Assembly: GCA_017542245.1 (NCBI GenBank)
Contig: JAFXXN010000003.1
Location: forward strand, 30,643 to 94,642
Source of the DNA: Lachnospiraceae bacterium
GTDB taxonomy: Bacteria > Bacillota > Clostridia > Lachnospirales > Lachnospiraceae
Reading direction: 5' to 3'
DNA length: 64,000 nt
In this document: piece after piece, positions 16,831 to 25,825 of the stretch
Layout of the letters: the number at the start of each line of letters is the position of its first letter
Position numbering within the stretch: position 1 is the first letter of the stretch
Notes under the pieces: generated by a model
The model's input: only the letters and a program-made list of their open reading frames with translations
What the model was told of the DNA's origin: nothing
Databases searched by the model: none
Translations under genes and position numbers: made by a program

Positions 16831-16950
16831 AATTATAATGTATTTGATTGAGCATCTTTCATAATCATCCTAAACATGTTCGATCAAAATAAGATAAAAA
16901 TGAAGTAAAATGTCTTACGAATGATGTTTTACAGAATTTGGAGAGAAAAT

Positions 16951-17832
16951 ATGGAGCAAGATTATCTTATCGCCACGGCATCAACCTGTGACCTTACAAA
17001 CGAGTATCTGTCAGAACATGATATCCCTTTTATAAAGTATTCTTATACAATAGGTGAAAGAGTATATTATGATGACTGCAGTGAAACTACACGTCAGGAT
17101 GTATATACTCAAATGAGAAGCGGGGCACTTCTTAATACTGCTGCGATCAATACATATACTTATCTGGATTTCTTCGACGGACTCGTAAAAAAGAACAAAA
17201 AAAATATCATCTTTCTTGATATGTCCATGGTTCTATCAGCATCACATAAATTTGCCGAAGAGGCTATTGAAGAACTCAAGTGTACATACCCCGATGTAAA
17301 GATTGTCTATGTTGATACTTGTTGTGTATCGGGCGGACTCGGTATGCTGGTTATGAATGTGGTTAAAAATTTCGAAGCCGGTATGAGTTTTGAGGATAAT
17401 TTAAACTGGATTGAAGCAAATAAACTTAAAATTGCACACAGATTCACGGTTGACGATCTAAACTATTTAAAACGCGGAGGACGTGTTTCCAACGGTGCAG
17501 CTCTTGTCGGATCTCTTCTTAACATAAAGCCTGTACTGTATGTCCCCGATGACGGTTCTCTGATGGTATCATCAAAAGTCAGAGGTCGTAAGAAGGCACT
17601 GAATACCATTATAGATTCTATTAAAGCAGAGATCGGTAATCCCGACGGAAAAGAATTTCTTTTCAATCATGCCGATTGTCTCGAAGATGCCGAATATGTC
17701 AGAGATAAGCTTTTAGAAGCATTTCCTTCGATAGGAAAGATAACCATCCAAGGCCTTGGTGTTGTTATCGGAGCTCATTGTGGTCCCGGTCTTTTAGCTG
17801 TTTTCTATATGACAGACGAAAGAAATCCATAA
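16951..17832 (+). CDS. DegV family fatty-acid-binding protein
   Basis: The 293-residue protein starts with MEQDYLIATASTCDL and keeps the DegV pattern: TAAINTYTYLDFFDGL, then ILDMS-type strand and DTCCVSGGLGMLV, and a second domain with RFTVDDLNYLKRGGRVSNG. DegV proteins bind fatty acids and in some Firmicutes act as FakB, presenting fatty acid to the kinase FakA; whether this copy does so is not known. The ATG at 16951 has GGAGAG six bases upstream and is preferred to one ten codons earlier. It stands alone on the plus strand, ended by the terminator at 17857. Confidence 0.9.
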   Translation: MEQDYLIATASTCDLTNEYLSEHDIPFIKYSYTIGERVYYDDCSETTRQDVYTQMRSGALLNTAAINTYTYLDFFDGLVKKNKKNIIFLDMSMVLSASHKFAEEAIEELKCTYPDVKIVYVDTCCVSGGLGMLVMNVVKNFEAGMSFEDNLNWIEANKLKIAHRFTVDDLNYLKRGGRVSNGAALVGSLLNIKPVLYVPDDGSLMVSSKVRGRKKALNTIIDSIKAEIGNPDGKEFLFNHADCLEDAEYVRDKLLEAFPSIGKITIQGLGVVIGAHCGPGLLAVFYMTDERNP

Positions 17833-17856
17833 TATTTTGAAGACAATATGAACAAT

Positions 17857-17886
17857 AAAACGGGCAGGTAAAATCTGCCCGTTTTT
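17857..17886 (+). terminator. Intrinsic terminator after degV
   Basis: AAAACGGGCAG pairs with CTGCCCGTTTTT around a short loop, 25 bp after the stop. The stem is GC-rich and followed by Ts on both strands. Confidence 0.85.
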
Positions 17887-17934
17887 CTACTACAAGGAAA
17901 CGGCTGAAAAATGAAAAATAAAAAATGAAATATA

Positions 17935-17978
17935 AAAAAAGCACAATGATCAGATTATTATTGAACATTGTGCTTTTT
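17935..17978 (-). terminator. Terminator for the minus-strand lipoprotein gene
   Basis: AAAAAAGCACAATG and CATTGTGCTTTTTC pair across a 17-nt loop. It lies directly 3' of the gene ending at 17991 and can act in both directions. Confidence 0.7.
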
Positions 17979-17990
17979 CTTTCCATCATT

Positions 17991-18671
17991 TTACTTTATA
18001 ATTTCATATTCCTTATCTTGGATCAGGTTTACTATCTCATAGTTTTCTACTTCGGTCAGTATCTGTTCGTAAGTTTCCCACCAGTTTAGATATGCGGCAG
18101 ATACTGAGAAAAACAGTGATGTACGGTTCTTTTCACTGAGCCTGGGATATGCTTCAAGTGCTGCGTCATATGCGGTTTCATCATCAAAGAAATAGTAAAT
18201 CAAAGGACTTGCCTTCCATGCATCCAGCTTTCCTTCCTCCGTAAAACCTGTCAGGACATAATACTGTCTCGCCTTGCCACAATCCTTCCAGCCGAAACCC
18301 ATACCGGTACCTGTATACTTCAATACGATGCGTTCATTCTCTGTAGTTTTTCCGACCACATCTGCTTCGGCTATCAGTTCCCCCGGATCCTCTTCAGTCC
18401 CGTTTCTTCTCTCGGGTCTTTCCTGATCAGAACTGTCCTCATCTTTTGAACCGGTGGATGAATCGTTTGAAGAATCTTTGTTTGTGTCGGAAGTATCTGA
18501 CTTCTCATCTGTTTTATTCTCTGTATTATCCTGTGCTTTACCATTATCATCATTCTTCACGGTATTGTCCTCGGAAGAACCTGATGATGTACCGCTATCT
18601 TTCCCGCATGAGGAAAGGCAGAACACTAAAGTCAGTGCAAGGATTAAAAATACTGATATCTTTTTTCTCAT
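17991..18671 (-). CDS. Predicted lipoprotein with Ser/Asp-rich linker and RPER motif
   Basis: The 226-residue protein has a lipoprotein signal with lipobox LSSC (Cys22), a low-complexity Ser/Asp/Asn/Lys linker to about residue 85, a short QERPERRNGTEEDPGE segment and a C-terminal domain of about 125 residues with several aromatic residues (YYVLTGFTEEGKLDAWK). I do not recognise the family. It shares lipobox, linker type and RPER motif with the lipoprotein at 22480-23751, suggesting common descent. It is the last of five exported-protein genes and lies 74 bp after the previous one. Confidence 0.7.
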   Translation of the reverse strand: MRKKISVFLILALTLVFCLSSCGKDSGTSSGSSEDNTVKNDDNGKAQDNTENKTDEKSDTSDTNKDSSNDSSTGSKDEDSSDQERPERRNGTEEDPGELIAEADVVGKTTENERIVLKYTGTGMGFGWKDCGKARQYYVLTGFTEEGKLDAWKASPLIYYFFDDETAYDAALEAYPRLSEKNRTSLFFSVSAAYLNWWETYEQILTEVENYEIVNLIQDKEYEIIK

Positions 18672-18745
18672 GTCAATCTCCGTTTCTCAGCCTTTTACCG
18701 ACCGCGCAAATAGTAATAATATGTTAGAATCGTCCCTTTATCACA

Positions 18746-19807
18746 TTATCTCTCGATAAAGATGGTATAGAATTTGCCGCCGTTTGAAGCTTTCATGTAG
18801 TCAAGTTCTTCTCTGGTAAGTACCAGCGAATATGCTGAAATATCCCTGTCATTCACCCATGACATATCAAAGACTCCCTTATTCTTAAAGATGCTGTCTT
18901 CTTCAGTATAAGCTTTTTCACCGTCCTTAAGTCTTGAATAGTAGAAATATTTCATCTCTTCTTCTGAACCTACATATATCAAACGTTCCGTATTATTTTG
19001 GAATATAAATGTATTTTCATCAATCTGCAGATGTTCAAATATTTCATAATTAACCCGGTTACCGGTAGATTCATCAAAAGTCTCCGAGTACATAGCAACA
19101 CCATTGCTGTCAGGATAATAGTAGCAGTCTATTACATATGAGCCTGGATGCGAATTCCAGTCATCATCAAGATAACTGCCGTCAAAAGAAGCCCTGAAGT
19201 GACCTGCTTCAATTATTTCAACCTTTGCATTCTTACCTTCGCTAAACATCCCTACCATGGTCTGAAGTGTAGAACTCATTGTTGCCTGATCCTGATTTGT
19301 ATCAAAACTTGAAACATACGCCTTTGTAATCGAGTTAAACGGGGTGAAGAATCCAAGCGAAACAGTTTTCATATCTTCTGTTACATAGGTGGTCCCTTCT
19401 TTTACACGCTTGTTATATTCTTCAACATATTTTTGAGCTGCACGATCAAACAAATCTATAAGCTTATCCGAACGTTTATTGACTCCGCTGTATGATAGTG
19501 ATTCTAAACTCTCCCAACCTGCCAAAAGGAACTCATAATCCCCTTTTGACGTATCAACAAATTTGCCAATATCATCATATTCCGGATCATTTTCCTTTAT
19601 AAAGTTTAAATATGCATCCCATTTATCAATATCTGCTTTAGAAAACGATCCGTCAGCATTTTTCCCGGGTACCGAAGGGACCTCGGGTGCATTTTCGCCG
19701 TAAATTGTCTTTAAGACATCTTTTGAACCCGCAGCATATGCAAATGTTCCGGAAGCCAGCGAAATGATCAGGCACAAACCTATAGCAGAAAAAATATATT
19801 TTCTCAT
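18746..19807 (-). CDS. Secreted protein of unknown function (353 aa)
   Basis: A Sec signal peptide (MRKYIFSAIGLCLIISLASG, cleavage likely after AYA near residue 26) precedes a soluble mainly extracellular domain. The N-terminal part contains FSKADIDKWDAYLNFIKEND, which resembles a segment near the start of the next gene upstream (TPAEVDEYILEYLKKNN). The C-terminal half looks beta-rich (HFRASFDGSYLDDDWNSHPG). No enzymatic motif is seen and I do not recognise a family. It lies 18 bp after the upstream gene, with GGGAG before the start. Confidence 0.65.
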   Translation of the reverse strand: MRKYIFSAIGLCLIISLASGTFAYAAGSKDVLKTIYGENAPEVPSVPGKNADGSFSKADIDKWDAYLNFIKENDPEYDDIGKFVDTSKGDYEFLLAGWESLESLSYSGVNKRSDKLIDLFDRAAQKYVEEYNKRVKEGTTYVTEDMKTVSLGFFTPFNSITKAYVSSFDTNQDQATMSSTLQTMVGMFSEGKNAKVEIIEAGHFRASFDGSYLDDDWNSHPGSYVIDCYYYPDSNGVAMYSETFDESTGNRVNYEIFEHLQIDENTFIFQNNTERLIYVGSEEEMKYFYYSRLKDGEKAYTEEDSIFKNKGVFDMSWVNDRDISAYSLVLTREELDYMKASNGGKFYTIFIER

Positions 19808-19825
19808 ATCCTGTATCTCCCTTCA

Positions 19826-21298
19826 TCATCTAAAGTTAACATATATCGGGATATTTCCCGGATCCAACGGTGCCCAAATATTTCTGTCCCAGAAAGTAAC
19901 AACATCCTTTGTCCCGTCATCGACAGTGGTCGGTCCAAATATCGGTCCGACTGCAAATTCCGCATTTCCCTTATCCTGAACTATTGTAAGACTCTCATTG
20001 TCTTTACTCTCAACATGATAAGCCGCATCTACGATTACATACCCGACTACATCATCGGGATTGCTTCCGTCTCCGTTTAAGAATCCTGTAGCAGTGCTTA
20101 TTGTACAAGCTTTATCTGACTTTATGGCTTTAGTATCTTCAAATTCATCAAGATTTAATTCAGCTACAACTCTTTCCGTAGTTGCCACAGACATTCCGAA
20201 CGGAAGAAGATCTGCTACTATATGGAGCTTCAGATCAGTACAGCACAAATACCTTTCATCATCTATCATACCACTCTGATCACAGTTATAAATCTTATCT
20301 CCGTTTATATACATACTGTCGCAATTGTAATACCAGTTTTCTTTAAAAGGACCGATCTTTCTGTTCCATATAAGGTTTGAAAAGCCCACAAGAAATCCAG
20401 ATACTTTTATTGATGCCGATCCCTCGTAAATACCTGACGGATTTCCGATACCTCTGAAATCACTGTATGTCCTTGCAAGATTTATCGATACAGTCCAGCC
20501 TTGAGTATTGTCTTTAACCCCCATAAAAGTATAACTTCTCAATATTGTTTTATTTATGGTAAGAGCCCAGCCGCCGGTTGGAAACTGATCTGCAAGATAT
20601 TCATTTAGTTCGTCATAAAACCTGTCCAAAGTTCTTATGGCATTTACTCCGTCAATCCTTACCTTCCAACGGTCAAGATCATTAAGATAACCCTCGTACG
20701 CTGTTTCGGCAAGACTTTCGGCATATGTTATTGCTTGATAAACCGTAATATTTTCTTTTTCTGAATTTTCAAGAACATCTGTGATCAGAAACTCTGCAGC
20801 CTCGTAAGGATCGTCAAATCTTTTTAGCGATTCTTTCCACTGTTCCTTGTCCTTAAACCTCCAGTATCCTTTCATCATCTTCTCTCCCGCATCTACCAGA
20901 ACCGAAGAATAAAGACTGTCTCCTACTACACCATCAATTCTTTCTAATACCGAGTCAATACCCTCATCATCGGAATAATCCAGATTAAGATAAGCATCAT
21001 AAGCTTTTTGGCATGCAATAACCTCTTCAAGCTTAAGATTATTTTTCTTTAAATATTCCAGAATGTATTCGTCAACTTCTGCCGGAGTAAGCTTCCCTTT
21101 CCATTTTAGAGAGCCTTTAAATTTCATTCCCCCTATATCTGCATACGCCGGAAGTCCTTTTTTCTTGGACCTTACATGTATCCTCTCATAATCTATTCCT
21201 TCAAGTTTCCCTTCTTGGGCTGCGGATGAATTGCTCCATGTAAATGCAAACACAAGGAGAAGAGCCGCAAGAAAAGTAATACTAATTTTCTTTATCAT
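19826..21298 (-). CDS. Secreted protein of unknown function (490 aa)
   Basis: A signal peptide (MIKKISITFLAALLLVFAFT) is followed by an alpha-rich region to about residue 230 and a probably beta-rich C-terminal half. The start at 21296-21298 has GAGG upstream; a GTG four codons earlier is less likely. No catalytic motif stands out. The spacing of 24 bp to the upstream lipoprotein gene and 18 bp to the next gene points to one operon. Its N-terminal DEYILEYLKKNNLKLEE region resembles the neighbouring secreted protein, so the two may be partners or paralogues. Confidence 0.65.
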   Translation of the reverse strand: MIKKISITFLAALLLVFAFTWSNSSAAQEGKLEGIDYERIHVRSKKKGLPAYADIGGMKFKGSLKWKGKLTPAEVDEYILEYLKKNNLKLEEVIACQKAYDAYLNLDYSDDEGIDSVLERIDGVVGDSLYSSVLVDAGEKMMKGYWRFKDKEQWKESLKRFDDPYEAAEFLITDVLENSEKENITVYQAITYAESLAETAYEGYLNDLDRWKVRIDGVNAIRTLDRFYDELNEYLADQFPTGGWALTINKTILRSYTFMGVKDNTQGWTVSINLARTYSDFRGIGNPSGIYEGSASIKVSGFLVGFSNLIWNRKIGPFKENWYYNCDSMYINGDKIYNCDQSGMIDDERYLCCTDLKLHIVADLLPFGMSVATTERVVAELNLDEFEDTKAIKSDKACTISTATGFLNGDGSNPDDVVGYVIVDAAYHVESKDNESLTIVQDKGNAEFAVGPIFGPTTVDDGTKDVVTFWDRNIWAPLDPGNIPIYVNFR

Positions 21299-21322
21299 AA
21301 TCACCCTCACCTTTCTGCCGCA

Positions 21323-22429
21323 TCAAACAGCTGTTTCCATTTTTTTAAGCATATCGCTGTAATGTTCGGAAACTCCGGCTTTTTTTGCTTTTTCAAGATA
21401 ATCCTTTGCTTTAGCAGTATCTTTCGTTCCGTATGCTATTACCGAAGCAAACAGATTTATATCTCCGTTCATATCATCAAGCAGAAGCCCGTTATTTACA
21501 TAAAATGCAGCTTTCTCAACATCGCCTGCCGCCAGATTCACATATGCTGCAAAGCTATAAGAATCAGTAACAAAAGGCGCTGTCAGAACAACCTTTTCCA
21601 CAGTTTCCGATGCTCCCCCGAAATTTTCCTGTTCAATATACCACATAGTTGCCAGCATATGATATTCACTGCTGAATCCGTTCTTTGAACGTTTTCCCTT
21701 TACAGGAACATTTTTACATAATTCATAGAGTTTATTTTCATATTGAACAAGCATATCATATATGGTTTTCAGTTCATCCGCACTAAGCCCTTTAAGCATC
21801 TCTGTATCAGGAACCATTGTCTTCGACAACGGGTTTTCTGCGCCGTATTCTTTAAGCGTATCAGCCTGACCTTTATCTGTCTTTTCGACAGATATTGCTT
21901 CCATATAATAGGGTACGGGAGTAGTCAGACTGATCCCATATATCTCGTCCCAGTTGCATATCAGACCATCTGACGATACTGTAACTCCTTTTTCTGAAAG
22001 GAGCAGTCCTACTGCATATCTTAACGAAGATACCGACCCTTCGGCAAATGTAAAACCGTAAACTGCCGGAATCATTGCACCGATTTTTAAATAGTCTACA
22101 CCTGTCTTATACATTTTATTGACTTCAGCATCAAAACCTTCAAAGCCCTTTCCCAGATCAAGGACATTACTCTTAAGGGTATCTATGGTATTGACAAAAT
22201 CATCCGATGATACTTCTGTCAAAGCCTTGCCTCCAAAAAGATCATACTTTTCAGTATTATTGGAATCGGAACCGTCCTGTTTAACGGAATCGTTAACTGA
22301 ACTATTCTGATTTCCGTCTGCTTCAGTCCCCTGATCAGGGGTTTTATCTGTATTTTCTTTTTTCAAGCATGCAGTAAAGAGCAGCAATGATAATAAAATC
22401 AGTAAAATCGCGAATACTCTTTTCTTCAA
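21323..22429 (-). CDS. Predicted lipoprotein with TPR-like C-terminal region
   Basis: The likely start is a TTG at 22427-22429, which has GGGAGG seven bases upstream; an ATG six codons earlier overlaps that site. The protein (368 aa) has lipobox FTAC (Cys21), an Asn/Asp/Ser-rich linker and then an alpha-helical domain. The last 110 residues look like tetratricopeptide repeats (FAAYVNLAAGDVEKAAFYVN, then AKAKDYLEKAKKAG). TPRs mediate protein contacts, so it may be the scaffold of this exported-protein set. The function is unknown. Confidence 0.65.
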   Translation of the reverse strand: MKKRVFAILLILLSLLLFTACLKKENTDKTPDQGTEADGNQNSSVNDSVKQDGSDSNNTEKYDLFGGKALTEVSSDDFVNTIDTLKSNVLDLGKGFEGFDAEVNKMYKTGVDYLKIGAMIPAVYGFTFAEGSVSSLRYAVGLLLSEKGVTVSSDGLICNWDEIYGISLTTPVPYYMEAISVEKTDKGQADTLKEYGAENPLSKTMVPDTEMLKGLSADELKTIYDMLVQYENKLYELCKNVPVKGKRSKNGFSSEYHMLATMWYIEQENFGGASETVEKVVLTAPFVTDSYSFAAYVNLAAGDVEKAAFYVNNGLLLDDMNGDINLFASVIAYGTKDTAKAKDYLEKAKKAGVSEHYSDMLKKMETAV

Positions 22430-22479
22430 TTCGGCACCTCCCATCATAACAGGATCTTTATCTCCCTTTATGATTTTTA

Positions 22480-23751
22480 TTATCCTTTATAGTTTCCAAG
22501 ACCTTCCGGATTTGCATCGTATTTAACTACCTTGAACAGTTCCTTCTCCTCATCATTCTCTTTTTCAACGATTTTAAACATTACACCTGTTGAAGGATCG
22601 TATGCAAATAAGTGCTTTGTCCAGAGCGAATCGTCCTCACAAACAGCACACTCTACTCCGGCTATGTTCTCTGTTCCTGTCTTCACAAGAGATGTCGATA
22701 TAGAAAATCTCCAGTTTGCTCCGCCAAAAGTCTTACCTTCGTTAAAGTCAAGTGACATCTGTCCCCAGGCAGAAAGACTTCCGTTATCACCCATTCCTTC
22801 AATATCGTACCAGTTACTGAGCAGATTTTCCATATCACTTGCTGAAATAGAACTATCTTTACTGAATTTCGTCCCATCATATGAACCTGCAGAATATTTA
22901 TCGTAACCGCCATCAGAATTTGCTATATAGGCATATGCCCAACCGCTATCAGACGAATCCTTGTATTTCATTCCCTGGATATAGTTCCCGTCTTTACGGC
23001 CCAATGTCTCAAAAGCGTAGTCAAATTCTATCTCGATAAGGAAATTCTCCGGTAAAATGTCAAGTGCACTTTTTGCAGGTATAATATCAGGCATGCTAGC
23101 TTCCTGCTGCTTTATATATTCCTGGCTGTAGCACTCAGGTGCATGTGTCATCCAGATAGTCATTGAAATACTGTCCGAACTGCCATCCGAATCACAATAT
23201 ACGATGATTCCAAGCTTCTTACTTCCCGCACGTTTGAAATATGTTTCGCCTAAAAGCGCGCTGTCTCTCTGGAAACCGTATCCGTCTATAAGCTGTTTAT
23301 CCAAAGATGCAAGCAGATCGGCTTTCTTTGTCTTTGCCCCCATCACTTCCCATTGATCGCCGTATATACTCCACTCAGTATACGGCTCATATTTTACCGA
23401 ATCAAAATCACAAAGACTTATCTCATCAGGTCCACCGATTTCGGAAAGGTATGCCGCAATTTTCTTTTCCATTGAATTTCTGTTCATTCCTTCATTTCTT
23501 TCCGGTCTGTCCTGTGTGCCGCCGTTATCTCCGCTATCCGAAGTACTTGTTCCCGATTGGCTATCGTCTTTTTTTGACGAATCCGAGCCGTTTGACCCGC
23601 TATCATTTGAAGATGAATTGCCGCTCTGATTTCCCCCGGAATTTGATGTATTATTACCGCTTCCCGATGAAGAATCTTTCTCTCCCGAACCACATGCAGT
23701 AAGTGCAAATGCCAAAATCACTACCACAATAATGTTTAAATACTTTCTCAT
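22480..23751 (-). CDS. Predicted lipoprotein with RPER motif (423 aa)
   Basis: Lipobox LTAC (Cys20) is followed by a Ser/Gly/Asn/Asp-rich linker of about 55 residues and TQDRPERNEGMNRN, the same motif type as in the lipoprotein at 17991. The remainder has an N-terminal domain (about 95-215) and a C-terminal beta-rich part that may bind a ligand (GANWRFSISTSLVKTGTENI). I do not recognise the family. It is the first gene of the five-gene exported cluster; a GGAGG precedes the start and the leader has a small GC hairpin. Confidence 0.65.
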   Translation of the reverse strand: MRKYLNIIVVVILAFALTACGSGEKDSSSGSGNNTSNSGGNQSGNSSSNDSGSNGSDSSKKDDSQSGTSTSDSGDNGGTQDRPERNEGMNRNSMEKKIAAYLSEIGGPDEISLCDFDSVKYEPYTEWSIYGDQWEVMGAKTKKADLLASLDKQLIDGYGFQRDSALLGETYFKRAGSKKLGIIVYCDSDGSSDSISMTIWMTHAPECYSQEYIKQQEASMPDIIPAKSALDILPENFLIEIEFDYAFETLGRKDGNYIQGMKYKDSSDSGWAYAYIANSDGGYDKYSAGSYDGTKFSKDSSISASDMENLLSNWYDIEGMGDNGSLSAWGQMSLDFNEGKTFGGANWRFSISTSLVKTGTENIAGVECAVCEDDSLWTKHLFAYDPSTGVMFKIVEKENDEEKELFKVVKYDANPEGLGNYKG

Positions 23752-23845
23752 AGTCCTACCTCCGTTTTCAAAAATTTTTACTGCCGTTTCTGCGCTACGG
23801 CTATAAATTACTAATTATAAATTATACTTAAAGGCAATAAAAAAT

Positions 23846-23878
23846 AAATAGGACCCGGTAAAAATCCAAGTCCTATTT
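23846..23878 (-). terminator. Intrinsic terminator after the beta-helix/LuxR gene
   Basis: AAATAGGAC and GTCCTATTT form the stem, followed on the minus strand by ATTTTTTATT. It separates the buk operon from the exported-protein cluster. Confidence 0.7.
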
Positions 23879-23944
23879 TAGTCCTATAATACCCTATAGT
23901 TCTATGTCCGTGCCTATATAGTTTTTTCTCATCAAGAAATGTCA

Positions 23945-25825
23945 TCACCCCTGGCAGGCATCCACCATTTTAAGAAGTCCTTCCTTATTCTTTACACCAA
24001 GTTTTGAAAAAATATTAGATATATGGTTCTTAACAGTTGACTCCGATATGAACAACGCTTCACTTATCTGGGTACGAGTCTTTCCGGAAACATATTCCCG
24101 CAGAACCTCAGTCTCACGCTCTGTAAGCGATCTTTCCCTGGCAAGTTCTTCAATTTTTCTTTCGGTAAGTTCTTTTGCTTCATCCTTATCTGCATCAGCT
24201 TGCTCTAAGGTCATTTGATCATTTTCTTCCTCAGTACCGATATCTTTAGGTTCAATAATCTGCTCCGATTTATTAAAGGACAACTGTCCGTATATCCCAA
24301 TATTTTCTCTTTCTCTCCTGTTTTTTACTGAACGGACGACAAAGAAAACGATTCCGGCAAGTACAACTGCACATACCGCACAAAGTATAATTACCGCATT
24401 CTGCCTGTCTGTATCCGATCCTTTTTTCTCCTTTTCAAGATCCGGTATCTCATTAATCCCCGGATATAATCCAGGATTCTTTCCAAAATAATAGCCGTTT
24501 GCTACTCCGTCTAATACTTCCTTCGGGATAATCGAGCCTTTTCTTTCCGAATTTATTACATTATAGTTCTCGTCATCTTTAAGGTTTCTTGTAACCTTAG
24601 AATCTATTATCCTACAGGCAATAAAATCTATCTTTCCATTCCTTCCTTCCTTTGAATCAGCGTTTTCCAGCATAATCGGATGAAAAATAAGATGCTCTTC
24701 ATCCTCGGAAGTATTGTTTTCCAATGTACAGAAACTTAACTCCACAATACCGGTCGGAACTCCAATCCCTATCTGGTCAGCAGGGCCTACCCATACAGCC
24801 CCTTCTTCCTTTGCCTTGTTTCCGGAAATCAAACAATTTGTAATATATATAGGAAAACTTTCATCACTGTATAATGCCATTCCACCGCCAAAATCATCCG
24901 CGGTATTATTCAATACTTTACAGTTGTCCATTGTAAGCTTTGAGGCTGTAACCAATATGCCACCTCCACAAGGAGCACTGTTTCCTTCTATCAGACAATT
25001 CTTTATAACAGCATCCGATTTAGCTAATGAAATTCCGCCTCCACCGGTTTTAAAGCTATTCTTTTCTTTAAAGCTTACCCTGATATTATTCTTTACAACA
25101 ACATTATCAAGCTTCCCGTTTATACCTCCGAGCATTACAATACCGGTATAAGCATAATTTCCGCTAAAGGAACAATCTGTCATTTCCAACAGTGTATTTT
25201 TTCCATTACACCAAAATACGCCTTTTTCGCATATATTTCCGGTAAATGTACAAGCTTTCAGGCTCACATTTGCTCTGGTACCAATATCTTCATTTCCATC
25301 GGTATATTGCAGATATATCCCCGCACCATACTTTGTACAATAGTTCTTCACGGTACAGTTCTGAACAGCAAGTTGAACAAAACCTTTTACAAAAAGACAT
25401 CCTTTATCGGTCCTGTCACCGTGAAAAGCATCAAATGATGCCGCTTCCTCCGGTCTTCCCTCCGGGCAGGTATAACATCCGTCAAAAATAATATTCTCAA
25501 ACGAAACCGTGATAAGTTCACTCTCTACCTCTGATCCTTCCACATGAAAAATACCTTTTTTCAAGATTGAACCATCCGGTTTTCCTATAAATTTTACGCT
25601 CTGTTTAATTTCAAGGTAGATATCTTTTTCATCAAACTCGATATCTCCCACATATATTACGTCTTTTTTATTTGCCAGAGCATTTGCAAGCTCCATTCTG
25701 GATGTAATATATGTTTCATTGTCACCCTGTGAAGCGGCTATGATTCCGTCGGGTGGAATTATAAACAGCGTCACAAGCAATAGTACTGTAAATACTAAAA
25801 CTATGAACGACAACTTTTTATTCAT
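23945..25825 (-). CDS. Transmembrane regulator: extracellular beta-helix plus cytoplasmic LuxR helix-turn-helix
   Basis: The 626-residue protein begins with a signal anchor or signal peptide (MNKKLSFIVLVFTVLLLVTL). An extracytoplasmic right-handed beta-helix-like region (about 90-400) shows repeated short strands and Asn ladders (ENIIFDG, VQNCTVKNYC, LKACTFTGN, IKNCLIEGNSAPCGGGILV, ITNCLISGNKA). A single membrane helix (about 475-497) leads to an acidic linker and a C-terminal LuxR/GerE helix-turn-helix (about 563-626: SLTERETEVLREYVSGKTR, SESTVKNHISNIFSKLGV). It appears to be a one-component membrane-bound transcription factor that could sense a surface polysaccharide. Its ATG overlaps the pta stop by four bases, so it is translated with pta. 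The DNA target and ligand are unknown. Confidence 0.8.
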   Translation of the reverse strand: MNKKLSFIVLVFTVLLLVTLFIIPPDGIIAASQGDNETYITSRMELANALANKKDVIYVGDIEFDEKDIYLEIKQSVKFIGKPDGSILKKGIFHVEGSEVESELITVSFENIIFDGCYTCPEGRPEEAASFDAFHGDRTDKGCLFVKGFVQLAVQNCTVKNYCTKYGAGIYLQYTDGNEDIGTRANVSLKACTFTGNICEKGVFWCNGKNTLLEMTDCSFSGNYAYTGIVMLGGINGKLDNVVVKNNIRVSFKEKNSFKTGGGGISLAKSDAVIKNCLIEGNSAPCGGGILVTASKLTMDNCKVLNNTADDFGGGMALYSDESFPIYITNCLISGNKAKEEGAVWVGPADQIGIGVPTGIVELSFCTLENNTSEDEEHLIFHPIMLENADSKEGRNGKIDFIACRIIDSKVTRNLKDDENYNVINSERKGSIIPKEVLDGVANGYYFGKNPGLYPGINEIPDLEKEKKGSDTDRQNAVIILCAVCAVVLAGIVFFVVRSVKNRRERENIGIYGQLSFNKSEQIIEPKDIGTEEENDQMTLEQADADKDEAKELTERKIEELARERSLTERETEVLREYVSGKTRTQISEALFISESTVKNHISNIFSKLGVKNKEGLLKMVDACQG

